From positions 1 through 20,586 of IMG/VR virus record IMGVR_UViG_3300042389_000650: DNA of 20,586 nt. One strand, written 5' to 3'. Every line of letters starts with the position of its first letter. Position 1 is the stretch's first letter. Shown piece after piece: positions 14,161 through 19,157 of the stretch. Made by a program: the position numbers and the translations under genes. The notes under the pieces were generated by a model, which had not been told where the DNA came from, ran no database searches, and saw only the letters and a program-made list of their open reading frames with translations. Source of the DNA: a virus.

Positions 14161-14409
14161 AGGCTTAAAGTATAACATTATTTATTTAAGTATATACAAT
14201 TTGGACATTTCAGACATAAAAATTTTATAAGGCCAGGGTATTTGGAATTGTTACCAAAAAGTTATAATTACTGATATACCAAATGTCCATTTTATACACA
14301 TTAGTAGAAATAACCTTATGCTATACTTAAAATATATAAAGAAAAGAAGTATATCTAAACAAGGTTTTTAAAAGATATATTATATATAAAGGAAAATAGG
14401 AAAATTAGG
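14161..14409. other. AT-rich intergenic region without a gene
   Basis: I see no supported coding frame. It holds a 9-bp inverted pair, TGGACATTT (14202-14210) and AAATGTCCA (14281-14289), about 70 bp apart. It also holds a plus-strand TGCTATACT near 14319 that could be a stray extended -10, and long A/T runs. The 3' end of the membrane-protein transcript must fall here, but no clear terminator hairpin is visible. Confidence 0.5.
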
Positions 14410-14676
14410 TTATTTGTTAGTTTTAGCAATATGATCAATTAAAATTTTATACATTTCGTCAAGTTTTTTTTCTTGACGATCTCGTGACAGGATAGAATCA
14501 ACTCTTTGATCCTCTAAAGCATCCTCTAGCCTATTAATTTGATCTTTTAGCGAAGATCCACCATTGGTTTTAAGTTCGCTCAAGTAATGTTTTACAAGCC
14601 ACTTGATTGCAAGCCCAAGTGATGAGACAATTGTAAGAATTGCTACAATTAACGAAGCCCAATCTTGAATTGTCAT
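14410..14676 (-). CDS. Small single-pass membrane protein, possible holin/antiholin (88 aa)
   Basis: Residues 5-30 (DWASLIVAILTIVSSLGLAIKWLV) form one transmembrane segment. Residues 36-85 are charged and heptad-like (LKDQINRLEDALEDQRVDSILSRDRQEKKLDEMYKILIDHI), so probably a cytoplasmic coiled coil. Size and layout match one-TM holin-like proteins of actinobacteriophages, though such proteins may also be unrelated membrane factors. The ATG at 14676 lies 9 nt after TGATATAAT and has no Shine-Dalgarno site. It is about 10 kb from the lysozyme-like gene, so a lysis-cassette role rests on type only. Confidence 0.8.
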   Translation of the reverse strand: MTIQDWASLIVAILTIVSSLGLAIKWLVKHYLSELKTNGGSSLKDQINRLEDALEDQRVDSILSRDRQEKKLDEMYKILIDHIAKTNK

Positions 14677-14685
14677 AATAAGATA

Positions 14686-14694
14686 ATTATATCA
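14686..14694 (-). promoter_or_regulatory. Extended -10 (TGATATAAT), leaderless promoter of the membrane protein gene
   Basis: TATAAT at 14686-14691 ends 9 nt before the ATG at 14676, with TGA directly upstream. It is divergent from the plus-strand promoter at 14826. Confidence 0.6.
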
Positions 14695-14825
14695 TTATTT
14701 AAGATAAAGTTCGGCGGGTGGATACAAAAAATCAAAGTGCTGCCTTTAAGTTTCGCCAGCAAATGAATTGCATTAAAGTCGTCGCCGAAATAGAGATATC
14801 AAACCATTACACAGACACATCTGGA

Positions 14826-14855
14826 TTGACACCATCCAAGCATGTCTGATACAAT
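14826..14855 (+). promoter_or_regulatory. Promoter of the nuclease-like operon, leaderless
   Basis: A perfect TTGACA (14826-14831), an 18-bp spacer and TACAAT (14850-14855), with TGA making an extended -10. It ends 8 nt before the ATG at 14864. The transcript should begin at or near the start codon. The 130 bp between here and the divergent promoter show no gene. Confidence 0.75.
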
Positions 14856-14863
14856 GGAACTCT

Positions 14864-15469
14864 ATGCTTGATGAAATTAAAAATACTCTCATTGGTGGTT
14901 TGCTATCAAAATTAGCAATCCATCATTCTGTATATCGTTTACCTTGTACAAGTGAATTTTTAGAAGAGCTTGTATCTGATGTGCTAAATCAAAACGGTAT
15001 GCCGAATGACTGGAAGCCTGATAGAAGCCATAGCGTCAGTATAGACATGACTTTGGACTCAGGTGAGAGTATATCTGTCAAGTCAGGAAGATATGATCCA
15101 GAGAAGGCTACATTGGTTATATCTGGGTCTAGGCTTGGCAAACACGAGACATTAGAGAAGATGGTAGAGTCTGTTGCTTCTACACATGCTGATTACTATG
15201 TGTGTTTAGCCAAAGCAGACCAGGATTGGTCCTCTATCCCGTCAAAAAATGAGATCAAGACATATCACCTATTTGTCTTTGAAGCTTCAAACCTTGATTA
15301 TGGTTTTGAGCATTGGTCAAGAAAAGAATCTAAGCATGGCAAAGGCTATAAATACGTAATGGATATACCAGGTATGTCAGCTACTATACGTCCTACTATG
15401 TCTCATCAGTTGTGGACTACAGTTTCTTGTGATATCATTGGTATACCGACAAAATTGGAGATACTGTGA
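14864..15469 (+). CDS. Putative restriction-endonuclease-like protein (201 aa)
   Basis: The N-terminus is helical (LDEIKNTLIGGLLSKLAIHHSVYRLPCTSEFLEELVSDVLNQ). The centre holds SVSIDMTLDSGESISVKSG (about residues 57-75), which fits a PD-(D/E)XK-like active site: Asp61, then a strand with Ser-x-Lys (SVK). ISGSRLGKHETLEKMVE and ADYYVCLAK follow, reminiscent of type II restriction enzyme folds. It could cleave host DNA or serve in phage DNA processing, but the E-to-S replacement leaves activity uncertain. First gene of a five-gene plus-strand operon; it overlaps the next gene by 4 bp. The CDS is solid, the nuclease call tentative. Confidence 0.85.
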   Translation: MLDEIKNTLIGGLLSKLAIHHSVYRLPCTSEFLEELVSDVLNQNGMPNDWKPDRSHSVSIDMTLDSGESISVKSGRYDPEKATLVISGSRLGKHETLEKMVESVASTHADYYVCLAKADQDWSSIPSKNEIKTYHLFVFEASNLDYGFEHWSRKESKHGKGYKYVMDIPGMSATIRPTMSHQLWTTVSCDIIGIPTKLEIL

Positions 15470-15663
15470 GCGACGATGTTCGTCCTTGGGATCTGTTTAA
15501 CGGATCTCCTAGAAGCCCAGAAGAGCTTGCAGCATACCGTCTACAAATTTGTACTGGATGTGAATTCTTTCGTAAGAGAACACAGACATGCAGAAAGTGT
15601 GGATGTTTTATGAAACTAAAGACGACACTGGAACAAGCCACGTGTCCTATACAGAAATGGTGA
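15466..15663 (+). CDS. Zinc-ribbon protein (65 aa)
   Basis: PWDLFNGSPRSPEELAAYRLQICTGC is followed by CxxC (ICTGCEFF), CRKCGCFM and a final CPIQKW. This gives at least four metal-ligand cysteines plus two extra, in the order CxxC-x8-CxxCxC-x14-CP. The type is familiar from phages, often as an unnamed zinc finger; a DNA or protein-binding role is likely. The start is GTG at 15466, overlapping the upstream stop (GTGA), with GGAG just before it. Confidence 0.88.
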   Translation: MSDDVRPWDLFNGSPRSPEELAAYRLQICTGCEFFRKRTQTCRKCGCFMKLKTTLEQATCPIQKW

Positions 15664-15669
15664 TACAAT

Positions 15670-15855
15670 ATGAATGATCAAGAAATAGTTGCGTTTATGG
15701 TTGATAGTCTCAATGCAGACAATCGTGCTATATGTCAAAACAATGGAATGGATCCAGCAGAGATTGAGAAATCAATTGAGCAAAGCCAACAGTCACTCGT
15801 CTTTATGATGGGTAACTTATACGTCAAGATGAAGGAGAAAAACCTAATTGCGTAA
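15670..15855 (+). CDS. Small acidic protein, unknown function (61 aa)
   Basis: MNDQEIVAFMVDSLNADNRAICQNNGMDPAEIEKSIEQSQQSLVFMMGNLYVKMKEKNLIA: predicted mostly helical, without membrane segment or metal motif. It starts 6 bp after the zinc-ribbon gene and carries, within its last codons, the AAGGAG site for the next gene. A TGATACAAT directly abuts the ATG but is too close to act as its promoter. No family recognised. Confidence 0.75.
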   Translation: MNDQEIVAFMVDSLNADNRAICQNNGMDPAEIEKSIEQSQQSLVFMMGNLYVKMKEKNLIA

Positions 15856-16027
15856 ACACTACTACCATCTAAAAGATGAAGTAATTGAAGGAACTAAGCT
15901 TGAGCTTCTAGGTAAGCCAGACACTGTAGTTCTTGTTGTTACAGCACACACAGAAGATCAAGCTTTTGAGCTTGCAATGCACAACATCAATATGAATAAC
16001 TGGCAGCTAGATCACGTTGAAGAATAA
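15848..16027 (+). CDS. Small protein with TTG start, paralogue of the next gene (59 aa)
   Basis: The TTG at 15848 opens a frame (MRKHYYHLKDEVIEGTKLEL...) that ends at TAA 16025-16027. Support: AAGGAG lies 10 nt before the TTG, the frame fills an otherwise empty 170-bp gap in the operon, and the stop overlaps the next ATG (TAATG). The sequence LKDEVIEG ... VVLVVTAHTEDQAFELAMHNINMNNWQLDHVEE resembles the next protein (IKDEVEAT ... IYLVVEAADEKESEAMRKAVTDIRMWELYKIED). Both look like a small alpha/beta fold. Function unknown. Confidence 0.75.
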   Translation: MRKHYYHLKDEVIEGTKLELLGKPDTVVLVVTAHTEDQAFELAMHNINMNNWQLDHVEE

Positions 16028-16236
16028 TGACAAAATATACATATTCAACAATTAAAGATGAGGTTGAAGCTACCTATCTACATAATGCAAAAGTGAACGT
16101 ATATACTTCACTTGGCGATGTTGATTTTAGTAAAATATATCTAGTTGTTGAGGCTGCTGATGAAAAAGAATCAGAAGCTATGCGTAAAGCTGTTACAGAT
16201 ATACGTATGTGGGAATTATATAAGATAGAGGATTAA
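16027..16236 (+). CDS. Small protein, paralogue of the preceding gene (69 aa)
   Basis: MTKYTYSTIKDEVEATYLHN... with a LVVEAADEKESEAM segment and final MWELYKIED. It is 10 residues longer than its neighbour, mainly in the middle. The start overlaps the preceding stop by one base, so expression is coupled. It is the last gene of the plus-strand operon and converges with a 4-bp overlap on the minus gene at 16233-16403. Function unknown; tandem duplication is likely. Confidence 0.8.
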   Translation: MTKYTYSTIKDEVEATYLHNAKVNVYTSLGDVDFSKIYLVVEAADEKESEAMRKAVTDIRMWELYKIED

Positions 16237-16403
16237 ACCTCTTTTACTTCTTCCCAAAACTTGTCTCTACCCATGTTGTCTTTATTAGGCATATGGGTAG
16301 ATTCTTTTTCAGAGCAATTTTGACATACCGTTTCTGAAAAAATTTTTGAAGCCAGGTTTTCTTCGTTTTCTAAGAAGCTTTCTAGATTATCTAATATGGA
16401 CAT
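16233..16403 (-). CDS. Small protein with one CxxC, unknown function (56 aa)
   Basis: The ATG at 16403 (MSILDNLESFLENEENLASKIF...) is chosen over an in-frame ATG at 16463 because TATAAT ends 6 nt upstream of it and would lie inside the longer form. The protein has an acidic helical N-terminus, then VCQNCSEKESTHMP with a CxxC pair and nearby His, then a short acidic tail. A single zinc site with an outside ligand or dimeric zinc hook is possible. Confidence 0.7.
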   Translation of the reverse strand: MSILDNLESFLENEENLASKIFSETVCQNCSEKESTHMPNKDNMGRDKFWEEVKEV

Positions 16404-16409
16404 ATTTTT

Positions 16410-16415
16410 ATTATA
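16410..16415 (-). promoter_or_regulatory. TATAAT 6 nt upstream of ATG, leaderless promoter
   Basis: TATAAT on the minus strand ends 6 nt before the ATG at 16403. It is the one member of the leaderless set lacking the exact TG extension (it reads GTG). Confidence 0.55.
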
Positions 16416-16497
16416 CACCAAATCTGAAATTTTTTTTAATTTTTGAATATGCAAAGCAATCACCCAATGTAAGGGTCAAACACTGATAAGACTATTA

Positions 16498-16596
16498 TTA
16501 CTTCTGAGGCTTTGAAAGATGAGGATCTTCGCATGTGCATCCAGCACAGCAAAAGTACTCTCTTGGGATTGCCACAGGTTTTGGTGTTTCTTCCAT
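16498..16596 (-). CDS. Cysteine-rich micro-protein (32 aa)
   Basis: MEETPKPVAIPREYFCCAGC continues with TCEDPHLSKPQK and TAA. It carries four cysteines in the pattern CCxxCxC, suited to bind zinc or another metal. Support for a real gene is the exact leaderless promoter arrangement (TGCTATAAT, then 6 nt, then ATG) and the similarity in style to other Cys-paired micro-proteins nearby (16800-16901, 18103-18267, 19823-19999). No Shine-Dalgarno site. Confidence 0.6.
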   Translation of the reverse strand: MEETPKPVAIPREYFCCAGCTCEDPHLSKPQK

Positions 16597-16799
16597 GATT
16601 TTATTATAGCACAGAATATGCTATTTTCAATTCCCCAAAAATCTGAATATTTTGTAGCTTTGTATGATACATGAAAAAAATAAAATAAATAGAAAAAAAT
16701 AGTGAGCACACTGTTCGCATGCCCACCATCTTAATCTAGTGTAGTGCCACCTTTTTATTTAGCTGGGGTGCCACCTTTTGTTTTTGGTGTACTACCCTC
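16597..16799 (-). other. Intergenic stretch with leaderless promoter, short repeats and a doubtful ORF
   Basis: TGCTATAAT (16603-16611, minus) ends 6 nt before the ATG at 16596. A 41-codon minus frame (16604-16729, MVGMRTVCSLFFSIYFIFFM...) would encode one hydrophobic segment, but it has no Shine-Dalgarno or promoter and I do not call it. Two plus-strand copies of GTGCCACCTTTT occur near 16744 and 16768, followed by a diverged GTACTACCCTC. No clear terminator. Confidence 0.5.
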
Positions 16800-16901
16800 T
16801 TAGCATTTGCAAGGGTCTATGCGTGTAGTACCCTCATCAAAAATAATAATACCAGTATCCCCACACGCCTCGCATGTGTGTGCGTACATTGCTGATGTCA
16901 T
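16800..16901 (-). CDS. Zinc-binding micro-protein (33 aa)
   Basis: MTSAMYAHTCEACGDTGIII continues with FDEGTTRIDPCKC: CxxC near residue 10 and CxC at the very end, a compact zinc-knuckle layout like the CxxCxGxG arms of DnaJ-type zinc fingers. The ATG overlaps the last base position of the upstream membrane micro-protein's stop region (TAAATG). That makes it the last gene of a minus-strand three-gene run from the promoter at 17230-17258. Confidence 0.65.
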   Translation of the reverse strand: MTSAMYAHTCEACGDTGIIIFDEGTTRIDPCKC

Positions 16902-17018
16902 TTATTGACCCCACACAATTCCGCCAATAGTGCATAAAGCAACAGCAATAAAGGCTGCAATCATTCCTGCTTCTGGGTAATCCTCTACCCAGTCAATGAA
17001 CATAGTGAATGGATTCAT
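16902..17018 (-). CDS. Membrane micro-protein (38 aa)
   Basis: MNPFTMFIDWVEDYPEAGMI continues with AAFIAVALCTIGGIVWGQ: a short amphipathic start with acidic residues, then one transmembrane segment of about 18 residues. The ATG directly follows the stop of the upstream gene (TAAATG), and its own stop touches the next start, so the three genes are coupled. Candidate roles are membrane perturbation or superinfection interference, but nothing shows this directly. Confidence 0.65.
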   Translation of the reverse strand: MNPFTMFIDWVEDYPEAGMIAAFIAVALCTIGGIVWGQ

Positions 17019-17192
17019 TTACTTACCTGCCTCAATCTTTTGAATGTTAGCAGTGAACTTCTTGACCTTGCCTAGTTCGCTATCGTTGAGTGATGCGATG
17101 AGATGGTCAATAGCCTTGACCTCATGTGCGATGTTGTCAATGCTTAGTAGTTTAGAGCCTTGCCAAATTGAGTATGTGATTGTCATTGTCAT
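17019..17192 (-). CDS. Small unknown protein (57 aa)
   Basis: MTMTITYSIWQGSKLLSIDN..., helical in the second half (HEVKAIDHLIASLNDSELGKVKKF). The frame is open to 17258, but the start at 17192 is chosen because the promoter (17230-17258) lies within the longer frame and GAAAGAAGAA precedes this ATG. A second ATG follows two codons later. First gene of a three-gene minus-strand run. No family recognised. Confidence 0.7.
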   Translation of the reverse strand: MTMTITYSIWQGSKLLSIDNIAHEVKAIDHLIASLNDSELGKVKKFTANIQKIEAGK

Positions 17193-17229
17193 TGTCTGTT
17201 CTTCTTTCGTTAGTTTGTTTATAGTGATA

Positions 17230-17258
17230 ATACTAGTAGGGATAGGGACAAAAGTCAA
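17230..17258 (-). promoter_or_regulatory. Promoter TTGACT-17-TAGTAT
   Basis: Minus strand TTGACT (17253-17258), a 17-bp spacer, TAGTAT (17230-17235). The same pair with the same spacing occurs on the plus strand at 18589-18617. It drives the genes at 17192-16800. Confidence 0.65.
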
Positions 17259-17268
17259 GCTTTTAGCG

Positions 17269-17284
17269 TGTGGTGTTGGTCACA
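17269..17284. promoter_or_regulatory. CRP/GlxR-type palindrome (near match)
   Basis: TGTGGTGTTGGTCACA fits TGTGA-N6-TCACA with one mismatch. It lies just upstream of the promoter at 17230-17258, in the gap after the gene at 17285. Confidence 0.45.
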
Positions 17285-17458
17285 CTACCAGCCATACACA
17301 CGCTTGCGGTAGGCTTCTACCTCAGCAATCTGCTCTGGTGTAGCGTTGCGATAGGCTTGCACGCTCTCTCTAATCCATGGTGAGCGTTCCATAGCCTTCT
17401 CGTGCTCTACTGCATAGCGAGCCTGTTGCTCTGCTCTTACTCTGTTTAGTGTATCCAT
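17285..17458 (-). CDS. Small charged helical protein (57 aa)
   Basis: MDTLNRVRAEQQARYAVEHE..., rich in Arg, Glu and Ala and ending RKRVYGW; probably a single long helix or helical hairpin. The ATG at 17458 is preferred over one at 17503, because GAAAGG lies 10 nt before it and the promoter -10 (17494-17499) would sit inside the longer form. Monocistronic, from the divergent intergenic module. No family recognised. Confidence 0.72.
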   Translation of the reverse strand: MDTLNRVRAEQQARYAVEHEKAMERSPWIRESVQAYRNATPEQIAEVEAYRKRVYGW

Positions 17459-17493
17459 TTGATGAACACCTTTCTTTAGTTTGTTATAGTAGA

Positions 17494-17517
17494 ATACTAT
17501 CACACTACCCTGACAAA
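17494..17517 (-). promoter_or_regulatory. TTTGTCAG-N10-TAGTAT promoter
   Basis: Minus strand TTTGTCAG (17510-17517), 10 bp, TAGTAT (17494-17499). A TTGCAT hexamer 17 bp upstream of the -10 overlaps the box. Same architecture as three plus-strand promoters in this arm. Confidence 0.65.
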
Positions 17518-17543
17518 TGCAAGTCTGAACACGGCGTGTCGCA

Positions 17544-17559
17544 TGTGATGTCGCTCACA
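17544..17559. promoter_or_regulatory. CRP/GlxR-type palindrome (exact arms)
   Basis: TGTGATGTCGCTCACA is an exact TGTGA-N6-TCACA. Its centre lies 52.5 bp upstream of the first base of the minus-strand -10 at 17499, the same distance as for the site at 18671 and its promoter. Confidence 0.6.
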
Positions 17560-17570
17560 CTGCCCGACAC

Positions 17571-17591
17571 TTATCCACAGGTTTATCCACA
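17571..17591 (+). promoter_or_regulatory. Two direct DnaA-box-like sites
   Basis: TTATCCACA occurs at 17571-17579 and again at 17583-17591, 12 bp apart start to start. This is the strict DnaA box consensus TTATNCACA. The location in a 220-bp divergent intergenic module, beside two palindromes and two promoters, is compatible with a replication start or DnaA-dependent control. Confidence 0.6.
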
Positions 17592-17605
17592 TGATGTACG
17601 TCACA

Positions 17606-17621
17606 TGTGTTCTACGTCACA
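17606..17621. promoter_or_regulatory. CRP/GlxR-type palindrome (near match)
   Basis: TGTGTTCTACGTCACA has one mismatch to TGTGA-N6-TCACA. A weaker TCACA half site (gtacgtcaca) lies 16 bp upstream in the same phase. It is about 57 bp upstream of the plus-strand -10 at 17671. Confidence 0.45.
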
Positions 17622-17652
17622 ATGTCCATAATGTCCGTTTTGTACCCCCCAA

Positions 17653-17676
17653 TTTGTCAGACCCCCCTGTTATACT
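17653..17676 (+). promoter_or_regulatory. TTTGTCAG-N10-TATACT promoter
   Basis: TTTGTCAG (17653-17660), 10 bp, TATACT (17671-17676) with a TG extension (TGTTATACT). No conventional -35 is present at 17 bp. It precedes a five-gene overlapping operon starting at 17727. Confidence 0.7.
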
Positions 17677-17726
17677 TACTAGTATAAAGAAAGTTAAAAA
17701 GGTTTTAACTAAGAAAGGAAAACAAA

Positions 17727-17951
17727 ATGTTTTCACTAAAATACAAAGTAGAGTATAACTCTAATCCTAACTACCCTCTATCAAAAGAGTTTGGTAATGT
17801 TTCTCTAACAGTACCTAGCGAAGTATACGCTAATGAGTACTTAGACCTAGTATCTCAAAGAGGTACTATCCTAGAAGTTTCTCTAACAGAGTTAGAAAAC
17901 TACACACCTAGCAATCGTCAGGTGTTCGCTACAACTAGAAGTTGGGAGTAA
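17727..17951 (+). CDS. Small unknown early-type protein (74 aa)
   Basis: MFSLKYKVEYNSNPNYPLSKEFGNVSLTVPSEVYANEYLDLVSQRGTILEVSLTELENYTPSNRQVFATTRSWE: alternating beta-type strands and one helix, similar in build to other phage proteins of this size. Shine-Dalgarno AGAAAGGA lies 7 nt before the ATG. First of five genes sharing one transcript, ended by the terminator at 18475-18509. No family recognised. Confidence 0.8.
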   Translation: MFSLKYKVEYNSNPNYPLSKEFGNVSLTVPSEVYANEYLDLVSQRGTILEVSLTELENYTPSNRQVFATTRSWE

Positions 17952-17956
17952 TCGTA

Positions 17957-18103
17957 ATGGATACTTATAACAGAATACTTAAAGAGCAACAAGAAAAAAG
18001 ACTTGCTCAATTAGAAAAAAATAAGGCTAGCATAGAGGCTATGTTCTCTAGCAATAGTCGCCCTCTTAATAATCAATACCTTTTAGAGAAAGAAGAAAAC
18101 TAA
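17957..18103 (+). CDS. Small charged helical protein (48 aa)
   Basis: MDTYNRILKEQQEKRLAQLE continues with KNKASIEAMFSSNSRPLNNQ and a YLLEKEEN tail. The first 28 residues form a strongly charged helix. It begins 5 bp after the preceding stop, and its own stop overlaps the next ATG (TAATG). Position in an overlapping chain with no room for another frame supports it. Function unknown. Confidence 0.7.
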   Translation: MDTYNRILKEQQEKRLAQLEKNKASIEAMFSSNSRPLNNQYLLEKEEN

Positions 18104-18267
18104 TGAGTACTTTTTTACCTTTAGCATCAGTATGCGGTGCTACATCTACAATGGTTGATGTCTATGACTTAGACCTTAACCCTCATGGGGTTATCTGTTG
18201 TGACAATTGCAAATCAATTGTGTTATGCCGTGAGGCTTGGGACTTTTTATACAAGGAGAATAACTAA
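18103..18267 (+). CDS. Small zinc-finger-like protein (54 aa)
   Basis: MSTFLPLASVCGATSTMVDV continues with YDLDLNPHGVICCDNCKSIV and LCREAWDFLYKENN. The CCDNC and LC cysteines (residues 32, 33, 36, 42) with Cys11 and His28 could form one zinc site. GAGAAAGAAG lies before the ATG, and both ends overlap neighbouring genes by one base. Function unknown. Confidence 0.7.
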   Translation: MSTFLPLASVCGATSTMVDVYDLDLNPHGVICCDNCKSIVLCREAWDFLYKENN

Positions 18268-18413
18268 TGAACGAAGTTTTAACAAAAGACATTGCTACTC
18301 TTGCAAAAGAAAAGCATGGAGATAATTATCTTGCATGGCTTTGGGGTGCTTCTCAAGTTTTGCTAAATGAAAAAGATTTGCAAATGATTTTAGAATTATT
18401 GGAGGAAAACTAA
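18267..18413 (+). CDS. Small acidic helical protein (48 aa)
   Basis: MNEVLTKDIATLAKEKHGDN continues with YLAWLWGASQVLLNEKDLQM and ILELLEEN: two amphipathic helices. AAGGAG precedes the ATG by 8 nt within the upstream gene, and the two genes share one base. The end of the gene supplies the GGAGG site for the next one. Function unknown. Confidence 0.7.
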   Translation: MNEVLTKDIATLAKEKHGDNYLAWLWGASQVLLNEKDLQMILELLEEN

Positions 18414-18472
18414 TGTTAGTTATTCTAATCGCAATAACTTGTTTTGCTTTTGTAATTGCAATTCATAGTTAA
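18413..18472 (+). CDS. 19-residue transmembrane peptide
   Basis: MLVILIAITCFAFVIAIHS: almost wholly hydrophobic, long enough to span a membrane once. GGAGG lies 7 nt before the ATG, which overlaps the upstream stop, and the terminator begins a few bases after its stop. The initiation signals argue it is translated despite its size. It may perturb or modify a host membrane complex. Confidence 0.6.
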   Translation: MLVILIAITCFAFVIAIHS

Positions 18473-18474
18473 TA

Positions 18475-18509
18475 AAAAAGATCGCAGAAATAAAAAGCTG
18501 CGATTTTTT
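18475..18509 (+). terminator. Rho-independent terminator
   Basis: ATCGCAG (18481-18487), a 10-nt loop and CTGCGAT (18498-18504), then TTTTT; preceded by an A-run, so it may work in both directions. It ends the five-gene transcript from 17653. Confidence 0.85.
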
Positions 18510-18541
18510 GTCGGGCACTCTCAGTTGACTCTCAGGAATAA

Positions 18542-18557
18542 TGTGTTTAAGGTCACA
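18542..18557. promoter_or_regulatory. CRP/GlxR-type palindrome (near match)
   Basis: TGTGTTTAAGGTCACA has one mismatch to TGTGA-N6-TCACA. It is 31 bp upstream of the -35 of the promoter at 18589-18617. Confidence 0.45.
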
Positions 18558-18588
18558 CGATTATTTCTCCAATTTACGGCGTGTCGTC

Positions 18589-18617
18589 TTGACTTTTTGG
18601 CTTTTGTAGTGTAGTAT
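18589..18617 (+). promoter_or_regulatory. Promoter TTGACT-17-TAGTAT
   Basis: TTGACT (18589-18594), 17 bp, TAGTAT (18612-18617). No coding frame follows until 18769, so the transcript would have a leader of about 140 nt containing the repeats and the second promoter at 18713. Confidence 0.6.
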
Positions 18618-18650
18618 TCTACTTATACAATTAAATAAAGATAAATCAGG

Positions 18651-18706
18651 CAGTGAGCCTAGCAAATAAATGTGATGCAAATCACAGTGAGCCTAGCGAA
18701 TAAATG
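18651..18706 (+). repeat. 22-bp direct repeats flanking a palindrome
   Basis: Copies at 18651-18672 and 18685-18706 differ at one base (cagtgagcctagc then a or g, then aataaatg). The CRP/GlxR-type palindrome at 18671-18686 overlaps the end of the first and the beginning of the second by two bases each. Confidence 0.85.
18671..18686. promoter_or_regulatory. CRP/GlxR-type palindrome (exact arms)
   Basis: TGTGATGCAAATCACA has exact TGTGA and TCACA arms and one more matching pair inside. Its centre lies 52.5 bp upstream of the first base of the -10 at 18731. Confidence 0.65.
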
Positions 18707-18712
18707 CCAAGA

Positions 18713-18736
18713 TTTGTCAGCCCCATGAGATAAGAT
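18713..18736 (+). promoter_or_regulatory. TTTGTCAG-N10-TAAGAT promoter
   Basis: TTTGTCAG (18713-18720), 10 bp, TAAGAT (18731-18736). It precedes the three-gene operon starting at 18769. There is no TTGACA-like -35. Confidence 0.6.
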
Positions 18737-18768
18737 AGTCTTATCAACTTAACGAAAGGATGACATCC

Positions 18769-18954
18769 ATGTCATACACTGTAACACTAGAAACCTTTTC
18801 AGGTTCAACAAAAAAAATCAGCCTACCTTCAAAAGGTGCTGTTGCTCAATTCATCACAACTTACCCTAACACTTTACCTGTTGGCGTATCTGTTAAAGTC
18901 GCTTGCGACACTCTAGGAATTACTGGAACACTACGAGGAAAGGCTTCACTATAA
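18769..18954 (+). CDS. Small unknown protein (61 aa)
   Basis: MSYTVTLETFSGSTKKISLPSKGAVAQFITTYPNTLPVGVSVKVACDTLGITGTLRGKASL, mainly beta. The ATG at 18769 is chosen over 18760 because GAAAGGA sits 8 nt before it and abuts the earlier ATG. First of three overlapping genes. Function unknown. Confidence 0.78.
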   Translation: MSYTVTLETFSGSTKKISLPSKGAVAQFITTYPNTLPVGVSVKVACDTLGITGTLRGKASL

Positions 18955-19157
18955 TGAAAATTGAACACAATCTAAAGTTCGTCACAGAGTTTGCAGAGGG
19001 CCACCCTGTAACTGCAAGAATGTCAGCGTTACCTCATGAAATGCAAATAACAATGCTTGAAGGAATGTTGAAAGAGTTAATCGCTCCAAAGTTAGGTCCT
19101 ATCCTTGATGAAATTAACGCAGGCGGGTCCTATGCAATCCTAAAGGTGGCAGAGTAA
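18954..19157 (+). CDS. Small helical protein, unknown function (67 aa)
   Basis: MKIEHNLKFVTEFAEGHPVT... with HEMQITMLEGMLKELIAPKLGPILDEI, probably two or three helices. An upstream in-frame ATG (18903) lies inside the preceding gene; the ATG at 18954 follows GAGGAAAGG and overlaps the previous stop by one base, so it is preferred. It shares one base with the next gene as well. Confidence 0.78.
   Translation: MKIEHNLKFVTEFAEGHPVTARMSALPHEMQITMLEGMLKELIAPKLGPILDEINAGGSYAILKVAE

Noticed and set aside
14677-14825. Possible tRNA or structured RNA between the divergent promoters
   Set aside because: I could not fold a cloverleaf or find a T-loop sequence; only the two promoters are supported.
15435-15668. 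Minus frame opposite the zinc-ribbon gene
   Set aside because: The plus frame has ordered cysteine pairs and a Shine-Dalgarno/overlap start; the minus frame has no such support.
15661-15669. TGATACAAT directly before the ATG at 15670 as a tenth leaderless promoter
   Set aside because: The -10 ends at the base before the ATG, so transcription would start inside the gene; the gene is better read as part of the operon.
16604-16729. 41-codon minus frame with a hydrophobic N-terminus
   Set aside because: No Shine-Dalgarno site or promoter at the right distance, very AT-rich codons, and its end overlaps the leaderless promoter of the next gene; likely chance.
11822-16790. GTGCCACC words at about 11824, 16744 and 16768 as a possible site-specific repeat family
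   Set aside because: Only 8-12 bases, no consistent spacing or orientation to genes, and just three copies; not enough to call an element.
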